From DASYLJ01 sp964432595 (GTDB lineage Bacteria > Desulfobacterota > Binatia > DP-6), in contig CAYSOF010000017.1 in assembly GCA_964432595.1 (NCBI GenBank), positions 62,001 to 126,000 on the forward strand: 64,000 nucleotides of DNA. The letters are read 5' to 3'. Below are positions 41,074 to 51,271 of the stretch, one piece after another; the first letter of the stretch is position 1; each line of letters starts with the position of its first letter. Below the pieces are notes generated by a model. That model was not told the origin of the DNA. It did not search any database and was given only the letters and a program-made list of their open reading frames with translations. The position numbers and the translations under genes were made by a program.

Positions 41074-43087
41074 CGATCAGCGCGACGAGCACCAGCGCGG
41101 CCGCCGCCGTCACGCCGAGCCCGAGGCGCACGGCACGCGGCGCGTAGGCGAACGTGATCGTGTGCCGGCCCGCCGGCACGAACACCGCGCGGAACGCGTG
41201 GTCGGCGATCAGGATCGGCACCGGCGTCCCGTCGACGTCGGCGTGCCAGCCCGGGTAGGCCGGGTCGCCGAGCACGAGCAGCGCGGGCGCCGCGACGCTG
41301 GCCTCGATCACGACGCGCTCCGCCTCGTCGGCGACGATGCGCACCGACTCCGTCCTGTCGCCGGGCACCTCGCCGAGCGGCGGATGCGTGCTGCCCTCGT
41401 CGAGGACGACCACCTCCGGGCGGCCCCACGGATGCGCCAGCACCGCGGCGAGCGACCCGCCGTCGCCGCCCGGCGCCACCTCCGAGCGGTGGACGAGGCG
41501 CGCGCGCGGCCACGACACCGGCGCGCGCAGCAGGACGTCGCCGCCCGGCAGCGTACCGATGCGGGTGAAGCCGACGTGCTCGAGCGGTCCCGCGCGGCGC
41601 GGATCGATGCCGACCACGGTGATGCCGAGCAGCGCCGCCAGCCCCGGCCGCTCGGACAGCTGCTGCCAGTCGCGGTTCCGGAAGATGCCCAGGTTGTCGT
41701 AGAGGCCGCCCGGCGTGAACAGGTGCACCATGCGCCGCGGCAGCACCGACGGCTCGTGCCCCTGGATGATGCGCACGCCGTAGCGCAGGGCGTTCCCCGC
41801 GCGGCCGTCGCGCTCCGAGAGCGCGCGGCCCTCGCCGGCGGCTTCGGCGAGGAGCCGGGCGCGCTCCGCCGGCTCGGGCACCTCGGGCACGCGGTAGCCG
41901 GCGTTCCCCGGCGAGAACGCCGGCAGCGTCGCCGGCGCGCGCCGGATCGCCACGAGGGCGTCGCCCGTCGCGACGATCGCCAAGAGGACGCCGCCGACGC
42001 GCAGCCAGCCGCGCCGCGCCGACGTCGTCGCCGCGATGCCCGCGGCGGCGAGGAGGGCCAGGAACAGCGCGACGCCGCCGCTCCAACCGAACGGGAAGCG
42101 CACGCCGTCCCACGGCGGCAGCAGGTAGAGCCAGGCGAACGGCCGGTTCAGCGCAAACACCGACCACACGAACGCCGCCGTCCACGCCAGCCGTCGCCGA
42201 TCGCGCCGCGCGATGCCGTAGCCGACGGCGATCAGTGCGAACGCCGTCGCCGCGAGGCCCCAGGTCTTCCCCACCGCATACGCGAGCTGCGAGGGCGCGA
42301 ACACCGAGAACAGCATCCGCAGCGTCTCCTTGAGCTGCAGCTCCTCGGTGCGGATGCTTTCGGCGGCCACCTCGAGCGTCGGCAGCAGCTGCACGGCGGC
42401 GAGCGCCGCGCCGAGCGCCAGCCCGCCCACGGCGACCGCGACCCGTCGCGGCAACGTGCCGGCGTCCGCGACGAGGGCGATCACCCCGAGCAGGACGGCG
42501 AAGTCGAGCGGGAAGTCGGGATAGCCCGCCACCCACTGCAGCGCGGACGCCACCGCGACGCCGGCGGTCCAGCGCAGCGTCGCGCCCGTCATCGCACGCT
42601 GCCAGCAGACGAGCACCCACGGCGACCACGCCATCGCCGCGAGGAACGACGGATGGTCGACGCCCGCCTCGAGCGGCCCGCGGAACAACGCCGCGACGGC
42701 GATCAGCGTCGCGACGAAAGCGACCATGCGTCCGAGCCCGTGGAGCCGCAGCAGGGTCGCGATGCCCGTGCCGAGGATCGCCACGTGCAGCGTGTAGAGC
42801 GTCTGCAGCGCGGCCCACGGCGACAGCACGGCGAACAGCACGAGGACCGGCGGATAGAGGCTGCCGGTCTGCCCGAGCCCGAGCACCGGCGTGCCGCCGA
42901 ACTGCCACGGCTGCCACAGCGGGATGCGGCCCTCCTGCCAGAGCGCGCGCGACACGTACTCGTACCACGGCAGGAACATGCCGTGCAGGTCGCCGCTGTT
43001 GACCTGCACCCACAGCGATCCGCCGGCGAGCCAGGCGACGAGAAACGCGGCGGCCGCGGCGAGGCCCACGCCGGCGTCGCGCATCAT
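41048..43087 (-). CDS. YfhO-like polytopic membrane protein
   Basis: The 679-residue protein begins MMRDAGVGLAAAAAFLVAW and carries the YfhO-type first loop NSGDLHGMFLPWYEYVSR followed by GRIPLWQPWQFGGTP. About eleven membrane segments precede a soluble domain and the YfhO tail (LLVLGDPAYPGWHADVDG, HTITFAYAP), ending in a last anchor. The upstream YfhO-like gene ends in TGA overlapping the ATG as ATGA (43084-43087). Motifs such as GYPDFPLDFAVLLG and AGVDHPSFLAAMAWSP are shared with that neighbour, so the pair arose by tandem duplication. It is the last gene of a three-gene minus-strand unit. Confidence 0.78.
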   Translation of the reverse strand: MMRDAGVGLAAAAAFLVAWLAGGSLWVQVNSGDLHGMFLPWYEYVSRALWQEGRIPLWQPWQFGGTPVLGLGQTGSLYPPVLVLFAVLSPWAALQTLYTLHVAILGTGIATLLRLHGLGRMVAFVATLIAVAALFRGPLEAGVDHPSFLAAMAWSPWVLVCWQRAMTGATLRWTAGVAVASALQWVAGYPDFPLDFAVLLGVIALVADAGTLPRRVAVAVGGLALGAALAAVQLLPTLEVAAESIRTEELQLKETLRMLFSVFAPSQLAYAVGKTWGLAATAFALIAVGYGIARRDRRRLAWTAAFVWSVFALNRPFAWLYLLPPWDGVRFPFGWSGGVALFLALLAAAGIAATTSARRGWLRVGGVLLAIVATGDALVAIRRAPATLPAFSPGNAGYRVPEVPEPAERARLLAEAAGEGRALSERDGRAGNALRYGVRIIQGHEPSVLPRRMVHLFTPGGLYDNLGIFRNRDWQQLSERPGLAALLGITVVGIDPRRAGPLEHVGFTRIGTLPGGDVLLRAPVSWPRARLVHRSEVAPGGDGGSLAAVLAHPWGRPEVVVLDEGSTHPPLGEVPGDRTESVRIVADEAERVVIEASVAAPALLVLGDPAYPGWHADVDGTPVPILIADHAFRAVFVPAGRHTITFAYAPRAVRLGLGVTAAAALVLVALIVIPPRRRA

Positions 43088-45093
43088 GCCCGCCTCCACG
43101 CGAGGACGAGCGCCGCGAGCGTCCCGATCGCCGCGGCGGCCAGGCCCCCGAGCGCCGAGAGCGGCGCGTAGCGGAAGCGCACCTCGTGTCGGCCCGCGGG
43201 CAACGCGACGCCGCGGAACGCGTAGTCCGCGCGCACGATGGGCGCCGGCGCACCGTCCACCGTCGCCGTCCAGCCCGGGTAGAACGTGTCGCCGAGGACG
43301 AGGAGCCCGTCCGCCGCGAGCGTCGCCTCCACCACGACGCGCTCCGGCCGATCGTCCACGATCCGCACGGTCTCCGTCGCACCGGGGGGCGGCACCGCGA
43401 CACGCGGCGCCTCCGCCGACGCCACGACCGCGGTGCCGGCGACGTCGCGCTCCGGCGCGATCGTCCGGCGAAAGGCGTCGTCGTCGTCGGACGCCTCGAC
43501 CAGCCGGTGCACGACACGCGCGCGCGGCACCGCCGGGCGCACGCGCGCCACCGTGATCGGCGAGACGTCGCCCGCCACGGCGAAGCCCGCGGCGTCGAGC
43601 GGCGTCGGCCCGCGTGGCACGACGACGAGGCCCACGCCGAGGAGCGCCGCCACGTGTGGGTGCGCCGCCATCGCCGCCTGGACGTGCTCGCGCGGCCACG
43701 CGCCCTCCTTGAGCTGCAGCACCTCGAGCAGCCGCACCACGCGCGCCGGCGGCAGCGAGGGATCGTAGCCGGCGGCCGAGCGCAGCCGATGGCGGAGCAG
43801 CCCGCCCTCGGCGTCGCGCCCGAGGATCACGCGCGGCGCCTCGGGATGCGCGTCGAGCAGCGCGCGCACCGCCGCCGCCCGCGCGGCCTCGCCCGCGTAG
43901 TCGACGCCCGCGAACGGCATTGCGCGCGGCGCCAGGGTGAGCGTGCGCGCCGCATGGCCGGCGGCGACGAGCGCCAGGACCACGGCGACGGCGCGCACCG
44001 CGCGCGCGCGCGCCGCAAGCGCGGCGGTGAGACCCGCCGCCGCGAGCGCCCCCATGAAGAACGGTCCGAGGTGGCCCCACGCGGCGGGATTGCGGACGTC
44101 GGAGAACGGCGGCAGGCGGTAGAGCAGATCGAACGGCGGGGTGAGCGCGAACAGCGCCCAGACCAGCGCCGCGGTCCAGGCCAGCCGGTCGCGCGCCACG
44201 CGCAGCACGCCGAGAACGATGCCGGCGACGGCGAGCAGCATCGCGGCGACGCCGTGCCGCATGTCGAGCCACCACACGAGCCAGCCGGCCGACTGCACCG
44301 CATAGCCCGAGCGCAGCACGGCGAAGTACCACGGGTCCTGGCCGCGCGGGCTCTCGTGGACGGTCTCGGCGAGCGTCAGGATCTGCGGCGCGCCGATCAG
44401 CACGCCGAGCGCCATGCCCGCGGCGAGCAGCGCCAGGCGGCGGCCGAGCGAGCCGTACGGCGCGATCAGCGCGACGAGGCCGAGCAGCACGGCGGTGTCG
44501 ATCGGGAAATCGGGATAGGCGGCGAGCCACTGCATGCCCGCGGCGAGGCCGAACCAGCCGAGCCACGGCCGCGCGCCGTCGCGTACGGCGCGCTCCCAGC
44601 AGAGCAGCATCGGCGGCAGCCAGACGAGGCTCGCGAGGAAGCTCGGATGGTCGATGCCCGCGGCGGCGCCGCCCGTGAAGAGCCCGCCGAGCGTGACGAG
44701 CACCGCGAGCGCCGCCGCGGGCCGCCCGATCGCGTGCATGCCGAGGTACGCGATCGTCCCCCACGCGAGGCCGAAGACGTGCAACGTCCAGAACGCCTGC
44801 AACGCCGGCCATGGCGGCAGCACCCCGAAGACCGGCCACGCGAAGGGATAGAGGACGCCGCCCTGACCGGAGCCCAGGAGCGCGTTGCCGCAGAACTCCC
44901 ACGGATTCCACAGCGGCAGGCGGCCGCTGGCGTAGGCGCGCGCCGCCTCCTGGTACTTCGCGACGTGCAGCCCGTGCAGGTCGCCGCCGCTCATGCGTCC
45001 GCCGATGCCGCCCGCCGCGAGCACGAGCGCCACGGCGAGCGCGGTGACGCCGGCGGCCGCGCGAGCGTCGAGCGCCCACGAGCGGGCGGGCAT
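43084..45093 (-). CDS. YfhO-like polytopic membrane protein
   Basis: The 669-residue protein starts MPARSWALDARAAAG with a first loop SGGDLHGLHVAKYQEAAR and GRLPLWNPWEFCGN. It has about eleven membrane segments and the YfhO tail (LLVLGDTFYPGWTATVDG, HEVRFRYAP). Its nearest relative in the window is the next gene, with which it shares AGIDHPSFLASLVWLP and AYPDFPIDTAVLLG. The ATG at 45091-45093 overlaps the TGA of the upstream methyltransferase by one base (TGATG). It is expected to act in the periplasm with lipid-linked sugars. The two tandem copies differ enough to suggest different sugars or acceptors, but nothing in the sequence shows which. Confidence 0.78.
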   Translation of the reverse strand: MPARSWALDARAAAGVTALAVALVLAAGGIGGRMSGGDLHGLHVAKYQEAARAYASGRLPLWNPWEFCGNALLGSGQGGVLYPFAWPVFGVLPPWPALQAFWTLHVFGLAWGTIAYLGMHAIGRPAAALAVLVTLGGLFTGGAAAGIDHPSFLASLVWLPPMLLCWERAVRDGARPWLGWFGLAAGMQWLAAYPDFPIDTAVLLGLVALIAPYGSLGRRLALLAAGMALGVLIGAPQILTLAETVHESPRGQDPWYFAVLRSGYAVQSAGWLVWWLDMRHGVAAMLLAVAGIVLGVLRVARDRLAWTAALVWALFALTPPFDLLYRLPPFSDVRNPAAWGHLGPFFMGALAAAGLTAALAARARAVRAVAVVLALVAAGHAARTLTLAPRAMPFAGVDYAGEAARAAAVRALLDAHPEAPRVILGRDAEGGLLRHRLRSAAGYDPSLPPARVVRLLEVLQLKEGAWPREHVQAAMAAHPHVAALLGVGLVVVPRGPTPLDAAGFAVAGDVSPITVARVRPAVPRARVVHRLVEASDDDDAFRRTIAPERDVAGTAVVASAEAPRVAVPPPGATETVRIVDDRPERVVVEATLAADGLLVLGDTFYPGWTATVDGAPAPIVRADYAFRGVALPAGRHEVRFRYAPLSALGGLAAAAIGTLAALVLAWRRA

Positions 45094-46022
45094 CAGGCCG
45101 GCGCGGCGATCGCCAGCATCTCGCCGACGGGCACCTGCCACGGACGCTCGCGCAGCGACGCGGGCAGGAGCCGCGCGGGCAGGTCCGCGAGACGCGCGAG
45201 CCAGGGATTGCGGTCGCGCAGCGCCCCGATCGCGTAGCCGATCGTCAGGACCTTGTACGTCGTGGCGATGTCGCGCACGGCGAAGCCGTTGCGCACGAGC
45301 AGGCGGCGGAGGATGTCGGCGTCGAAGTAGTGGAGGTGATCGGGCGCGATGAAGTACCAGTGCCGGCCCATCGCGCGCGCGTGGATGCTGCCGAGGTTCG
45401 GCACGGTGATCGCGAGGATGCCGCCCGGCGCCAGCCACCCGCGCGCGTGCTGGAGCAGGACGGCCGGATCGCGCAGGTGCTCGACGACGTCGAACGCGGT
45501 GATGACGTCGTACGGCTGCTCGACGACGAAGTCCTCGACGGTGCTCTGATGGACCGCGAGCCCCTGTGCGCGCGCGGCCGCGACCGCGTCCGGCGCGAAC
45601 TCGACGCCCTCGGCCACGCCGCCGCCGCGCGCCGCGAGCCAGTCGCCGGCGGCGGCGACGAAGGCGCCCGTCGACGCCCCGAGGTCGAGCCAGCGCCGCG
45701 CCTGCGGATGTGCGCGAGCCACCTGCGCCAACCGGAGATCGGCGATCGCGCGCCGGATGCCCGTCGCGCTGGCGAAGTAGGCGTACTCGCCACTGCGGTA
45801 CGCGTCGGCGTACGCGCCGGCGAGGTCCGCCACCTGCGGGTTCTGGCGCAGCAGGCCGCATGCGTCGCAGCGCTCGAAGCGACAGTCGCGCTTCTCGAAC
45901 GCGAACTGGAACGCGTTCGCCCCACACGCCGGACACGGCGCGGTGACCCGCATCGCGCCGGCGTCGCGGCCCCCGGTGGCCGGCGGCGAGGCCGTGGCCG
46001 TGCCCGGCCGCGACGTGCTCAT
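45093..46022 (-). CDS. SAM methyltransferase with N-terminal zinc-ribbon motif
   Basis: The 309-residue class I methyltransferase has, just inside the N-terminus, CPACG followed about 20 residues later by CDACG, a zinc-binding pair common in sugar C- and N-methyltransferases of polysaccharide clusters. The SAM loop is WLDLGASTGAFV, and FDVVEHLRDPA follows. The ATG at 46022 has a possible AGGGG site; the ATG at 45953, right before the zinc motif, is equally good and would drop a 23-residue low-complexity leader. It is first in the minus-strand unit with the two YfhO-like genes, coupled by TGATG. It probably methylates an NDP-sugar or a glycan end. Confidence 0.8.
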   Translation of the reverse strand: MSTSRPGTATASPPATGGRDAGAMRVTAPCPACGANAFQFAFEKRDCRFERCDACGLLRQNPQVADLAGAYADAYRSGEYAYFASATGIRRAIADLRLAQVARAHPQARRWLDLGASTGAFVAAAGDWLAARGGGVAEGVEFAPDAVAAARAQGLAVHQSTVEDFVVEQPYDVITAFDVVEHLRDPAVLLQHARGWLAPGGILAITVPNLGSIHARAMGRHWYFIAPDHLHYFDADILRRLLVRNGFAVRDIATTYKVLTIGYAIGALRDRNPWLARLADLPARLLPASLRERPWQVPVGEMLAIAAPA

Positions 46023-46069
46023 AGACGGCAACCCCTACCATCGCGTCGCGTCCGGTCGCAACGCGAGGT

Positions 46070-46099
46070 GTGACGCTCGTCGGTCCGCCGTGCTAGGAG
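46070..46099 (+). promoter_or_regulatory. Candidate promoter with extended -10
   Basis: GTGACG (46070-46075), an 18-bp spacer and TAGGAG (46094-46099) preceded by TGC copy the plan seen before the gene at 37462. The AGGAG part also serves as ribosome site for ATG 46109, so the two functions overlap and the promoter reading is weak. Confidence 0.25.
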
Positions 46100-46108
46100 C
46101 GCCAGCCG

Positions 46109-47820
46109 ATGCTCCGCGACAGGACGACCGCCAACGCCATCCCGCTCTGGCTCGCCGCGGTCGGCGCCGCCGTCGCCTACGCGCTCGCCACCGTCGCGGT
46201 CACCTGGCCCGTCTTCCGCCACCCCGCGTCCACCGTGCTGGACACCATGTCGCTGTACGGCGACGCGTGGACGCTGGTCCAGCGCGACATCAACCTCACC
46301 ATGTGGATCCTCGCGTGGGACACGCACGCGCTGACCACGCATCCCACCACCCTCTTCCATGCGAACGCGTTCTACCCGGCGCCCTGGGTGCTGGCGACGT
46401 CCGAGCACATGCTCGGCAACGTGCCGTGGTTCGGCCCGGTGTACTTCGCGACCGGGAATCCGATCCTCGCCCATCAGGTGACGCTGCTCGCGAGCTTCGT
46501 CGTCGCGGGGCTCACGATGGCCGCCTGGGTGCTCTACTGGACCGGCGACCGCACGGCCGCGTTCTTCGCCGGGCTCGCCTACGCGATCGCGCCCTATCGC
46601 CTCTGGCAGCTCGGCAACCTGCACGTCATCGCCATCCAGTACCTGCCGCTGATCCCGCTCGGCGTCGACGGCATCGTCGACCGCCGCCGCCCGCGCCTGG
46701 CCACGTTCCTCTGCTGGCTCGGGCTCGTCGCCTCGACGCTGTGCTCCTACTACGTCGGCTACGCGGCGTTCGTGCTGGCCGGCGTGTACGGCGTGGCACG
46801 CCTCGCGTCGGCGCGTCCGGCCGTCGGGCGCGCGGTCCTGCGGCTCGGCATCGCCGGCGGGCTGGCCGCGGTCGTGCTCGGCCTCGTGACGATTCCCTAC
46901 GTCCTCCTCCAGCGCAGCGGCGCCCTGCCCGACCACACGCAGGACAGCTTCAACTCGCTGGCGTTCTGGGCGGTGCTCAAGTTCGGCGTGCAGGGGCTGC
47001 TCGGCTGGTTCGTGCTGCCGCGCCGCGACGGCATCCCGCAGTACCTGACCGTGACCGCGATGCTGTTCGCGCTGATCGCACTGGGGTTGCATCGCCGCGC
47101 GCCGCGCGGCGCGCTCGTCGCGACGGCGCTGACGGGCGTCGTGCTGTTCTTCGGCCCGTCGGTGCCGAACCCGTGGTCGCCGGGCTCGGGCATCCCGCTG
47201 CCGTACAAGCTCCTCGCCGCCGTCGTGCCCGGCTTCTCGGCCATGCGTGCCCCGCAGCGCTTCGGCTGCCTCACGACGCTCGCCGTCGTGGCGCTCGCCG
47301 GGCTCGGGCTCGCCGCCGTGCGCGCACGGCTCGCGCGCGACGGCCGCACGCGGATCGCCGCCCTGCTGCCGCTCGTGCTGGCGGCGACGCTGGTCATGGA
47401 GGTGCGGCCGCGCGGGCTGGCGGCGCTGACGGTCCCCGCCGTGGGCTCGACGCCCGGCGCCGCGCAGTACCTGCGCGCGCACGGCGACGGCGGCGCGGTG
47501 CTGAACCTGCCGTTCAACCGCCACGAGCTGCACCGCGAGAGCGGCTACCTCTTCGAGAGCATCTTCCACTGGTTGCCCATCGTGAACGGCTACGCCGCCT
47601 ATCCGCCGAAGGCGTACGTCGAGGTCGGCGACGTCGCGCTGGGCATGCCGAAGCCCGAAGCGCTGCAGGCCATCCTCGAGCGCGTCGACGTCCGCTGGGT
47701 GCTCCTGCACCTGCACGGGATCCCGCCGCTGTGGCGTCCCGCGTGGCGCGCGCCGCTGGACGCGGCGCTGGTGCGCGTCGGCGAGTGGCCGGATGCGGTG
47801 CTGTACGAGGTGCCGAAGCG

Positions 47821-47827
<7 letters not shown>
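46109..47827 (+). CDS. GT-C-like polytopic membrane protein
   Basis: The 572-residue protein has about eleven membrane segments. Its first loop, LYGDAWTLVQRDINLTMWIL, then AWDTHALTTHPTTLFHANAF, parallels the loop in the proteins that start at 11656 and 15957. The C-terminal domain is short and soluble (NLPFNRHELHRES, ILERVDVRWVLLHL). AGGAG (46095-46099) lies nine bases before ATG 46109. It is a single plus-strand gene between minus-strand units, and its last 7 bases (TCACTGA) overlap the stop of the convergent methyltransferase. It is likely a lipid-linked-sugar-dependent glycosyltransferase, assigned by topology and paralogy. Confidence 0.65.
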
Positions 47828-48550
<723 letters not shown>

Positions 48551-48558
<8 letters not shown>

Positions 48559-49366
48559 CGCGCAGCCGTGGCGTGGCGACGGTGACGACGCCCGCGGGAC
48601 GGGGCGCGGGTGCCGCGCCGGTCGCATAGCGGCCCGTGACCCGATTGCGGACGATGCGCCCGATGCCGACCGCGGAGCGGATCGCGTCGCGGCCGCGGCG
48701 CACCTTGGTGCCTTCCACGTCCCGCCACAGGACGGGCACCTCGACGAGCGTGAAGCCGAGCCGGCGCGCCAGGTAGAGCGCCTCCGCGTCGAAGCTCCAG
48801 TCGTCGAGCGTGACCCGCGAGAAGATCGCCTGCGCCGCAGGACGCGTGAAGAGCTTGAAGCCGCACGTCGCGTCGGACACGGCGACCACGAACGTGCGGA
48901 CCAGGCTGGTGAAGGCGCGCCCCATCGCCTCGCGCAGCCACGGCTGGTGCACCTCGATGGCGGCGCCCGGCATCTTCCGCGAGCCGATGACGACGGCCGG
49001 CCCGGCGTCCATCGCGGCGGACAGCTTCGCCAGCTCGGCGATCGGCGTGGAGAGGTCCGCGTCCGTCATGAGGACGCGCGCGCCGCGCGCATGCAGCATG
49101 CCGACGCGGACCGCGAACCCCTTGCCGCGGTTCGGCGTCGAGGCCAGCAGCGTCAGCGGCGTCAGCAGCGTCGCCGCCACCTCCGTGACGACCTGCCGCG
49201 TGTCGTCCGTGCTGCCGTCGTCCACGACGACGATGTCGCTCCCGGGGTGCATCCGATGGAGATACGCGTCGACGGCCCGCAGCGGCTCGGCGATGCGCCG
49301 GGCCTCGTCGTGCGCGGGGATGACGACGGTCAGGGACGGGTCGGACATGACGCGGGGCTGGGCCAT
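48551..49366 (-). CDS. Dolichyl-phosphate beta-glucosyltransferase-like GT2
   Basis: The 271-residue GT2 has TVVIPAHDEARRIAEP, VVDDGSTDDT, LMTDADLSTPIAELAKL, GSRKMPGAAIEVHQPWL and DATCGFKLFTRP. The DADLSTP and CGFKLF signatures make it a paralogue of the GT2 at 36640-37377. It would load a sugar on polyprenyl phosphate. The start could be ATG 49366 or ATG 49348; the latter lies closer to the fold. It overlaps the downstream methyltransferase by 8 bp and lies 31 bp after the stop of the lipoprotein gene that starts at 51179, so all three are probably one operon. Confidence 0.84.
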
Positions 49367-49397
49367 ACCATACCGGGATCGACGTCCGGAACCGCCG

Positions 49398-51179
49398 TCA
49401 GTGCGCGTCGACGTAGCCGAGCGCGCGGAGGGCCTCGTCGCGCCGGCGCCGGTCCTCGTCGCCGAGCCCCTTCGCCGGGCCCGGCGCCGGCGCGACCGCC
49501 CCGGCAGGCTGCGGCGGCATCGCGGTCGCCCGGCCGACGAGGTAGCGCGTCACCGCGGGGTGCGCCGCGCTCACGTCGCGGGTCTCGCCGGGATCGCTCG
49601 GGAGGTGGTAGAGCGCGGGCCCTTTCTCCCGGTCCAGGATCAGCTTCCACGGCCCCTCGCGCGCGTACCAGCCGACCGTCGCCCACGTCATGCCGCGCAC
49701 GAGCTCGCCGGTGGCACCCGGCGGCTGCGCCGTCGACGCCGGCGACAGCCAGCTCCGCCCGACGAAGCTCGGCGGCACCGGGAGCCCGGCCAGTGCGAGG
49801 AGCGTCGGCGCCACGTCGAGCAGGCTCACGACCTCGTCGACGCGGACGCCGCCCGTGAGCCCCGGCACCCAGAGCACGAGCGGCACGCGCACCAGCTCGT
49901 TCCACAAGGACCGCCCGTGGAAGATCTCCTTGCGGTCGCCGAGCGGCTCGCCATGGTCCGAGGTGACCACGACGATCGTGTCGCCGGCGAGCCCGCGCGC
50001 CGCGAGGGCGTCGAGCAGCCGGCCGAGCTCGTGGTCGGCGTAGGCCACGGCGCCGTCGTAGCGATCGGGGCTCAGGTTCTGGAGACGCTCGAAGAAGACG
50101 CGCGCCGCCTCGGGGTCGATCGAGGAGCGGATGGCCGGCGGCACCGCCTCCGGCTTCGCCGCCGCGGGCGTCACGAAGCGATCGCGGAACGGCTCCGGCG
50201 CAGCGTACGGGAAGTGGACGTCCATCGACTGGAGATAGAGGAAGAAGGGCGCGTCGCGATGCGCGTCCACCCAGGCCAGCGCGCGCTCGCGCAGCTCGCC
50301 CGCCGTCGCCTTGCCGAGCCCGTCGGGCGTGACCTTGCCGACGAGCTCGTACGCGTCGAAGCCGCGGCCGTATCCGCTCGCGGTCGTGCAGAGCAGGTTC
50401 GCCTGGAAGGCCGCGGTCGCGTAGCCGCCGGCCTTGAACGCCTCGGCGAGCGTCGCGCGGGCGGCGCCCGCCGGGTCCATCACCCCGCGCATCTCCGACG
50501 CCCGCCGCGACGCCAGCAGCGCCGTCACGGACGGCGCGGTGAACGACCCCGCGGCGTACGCCTGCTCGAAGACGAAGGCGCTGCCGGCGCGCCGCTCGAG
50601 CTCCGGGGACGTCCGCCGGCCGTAGCCGTACAACGACATGCGGTCGGTGCGCAGCGTGTCGACGACGTAGAGGATCACGTTCGGACGGCGTCCGCCGGCT
50701 GCCGGCCGGCGCGGGAGGATGGCCGGGACGGGCGTCGCCTCACCGACGATCCGCGGCGCGACCAGCACCGTCCGTCCCCCGTCGGGCACCGCGAGCCGCA
50801 GCGCGGCGATCCCGTCGTCCGTCGCCGGCAGCGGGACCCGCCACTCGCCGTCCGTGCCGGCCTCGGGCACGAGCGGCGTCGCCGCGCCGTCGACGACCGC
50901 GGACAGCGCCACGGCCGCGGGGGGCTCGTCCGCCGGCAGGCGATAGCGCAGCTCGGCGTCCGACGGGAGCCGCACATAGATATCCAGCTCACCACCCGTC
51001 GCGCGCACCAGGCGGCGCTCGGCGCCCTCGCCCTGGACGCGCACGGGGACCACCTGGCCGCCGCTGAAGCCCGCCCGGAGCGTCGTCAGGTCCTGTGACA
51101 CCGGCACCGCCGCGGGCCGGCACGCCGCGCAGCAGAGCAGGATCCCCAGGGCGCGAACGGCCGCGGACGAGCGGAGCAT
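49398..51179 (-). CDS. Sulfatase-fold (alkaline phosphatase superfamily) lipoprotein, Thr nucleophile
   Basis: The 593-residue protein starts MLRSSAAVRALGILLCCAAC, with lipobox LCCAAC. The catalytic domain starts at NVILYVVDTLRTDRMSLYG and its second metal site is TSDHGEPLGD. The nucleophile position reads FTAPSVTALLAS, so it has T-A-P-S-V where sulfatases have C-x-P-x-R. The C-terminus is LRALGYVDAH. Compared with its paralogues it has a shorter N-terminal beta-rich region. It is likely anchored in the outer or inner membrane facing the periplasm and acts on a phosphate or phosphodiester of an envelope glycan; substrate unknown. It is first of a three-gene unit with the GT2 and methyltransferase. 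Confidence 0.78.
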   Translation of the reverse strand: MLRSSAAVRALGILLCCAACRPAAVPVSQDLTTLRAGFSGGQVVPVRVQGEGAERRLVRATGGELDIYVRLPSDAELRYRLPADEPPAAVALSAVVDGAATPLVPEAGTDGEWRVPLPATDDGIAALRLAVPDGGRTVLVAPRIVGEATPVPAILPRRPAAGGRRPNVILYVVDTLRTDRMSLYGYGRRTSPELERRAGSAFVFEQAYAAGSFTAPSVTALLASRRASEMRGVMDPAGAARATLAEAFKAGGYATAAFQANLLCTTASGYGRGFDAYELVGKVTPDGLGKATAGELRERALAWVDAHRDAPFFLYLQSMDVHFPYAAPEPFRDRFVTPAAAKPEAVPPAIRSSIDPEAARVFFERLQNLSPDRYDGAVAYADHELGRLLDALAARGLAGDTIVVVTSDHGEPLGDRKEIFHGRSLWNELVRVPLVLWVPGLTGGVRVDEVVSLLDVAPTLLALAGLPVPPSFVGRSWLSPASTAQPPGATGELVRGMTWATVGWYAREGPWKLILDREKGPALYHLPSDPGETRDVSAAHPAVTRYLVGRATAMPPQPAGAVAPAPGPAKGLGDEDRRRRDEALRALGYVDAH

Positions 51180-51271
51180 CCGGCGATCCTAACCAGCACG
51201 CCGGTGGTCCGCCATCGACGGTGGTGCGGCTCGACAACGGACCGCCGCGCAGAGTAGTGTCCGCGCCCTGC

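Noticed and set aside
43088..45079. Upstream extension of the YfhO-like gene that ends at 41048
   Set aside because: It lies in another frame of the tandem neighbour and has no hydrophobic pattern; the ATGA overlap at 43084-43087 marks the real start.
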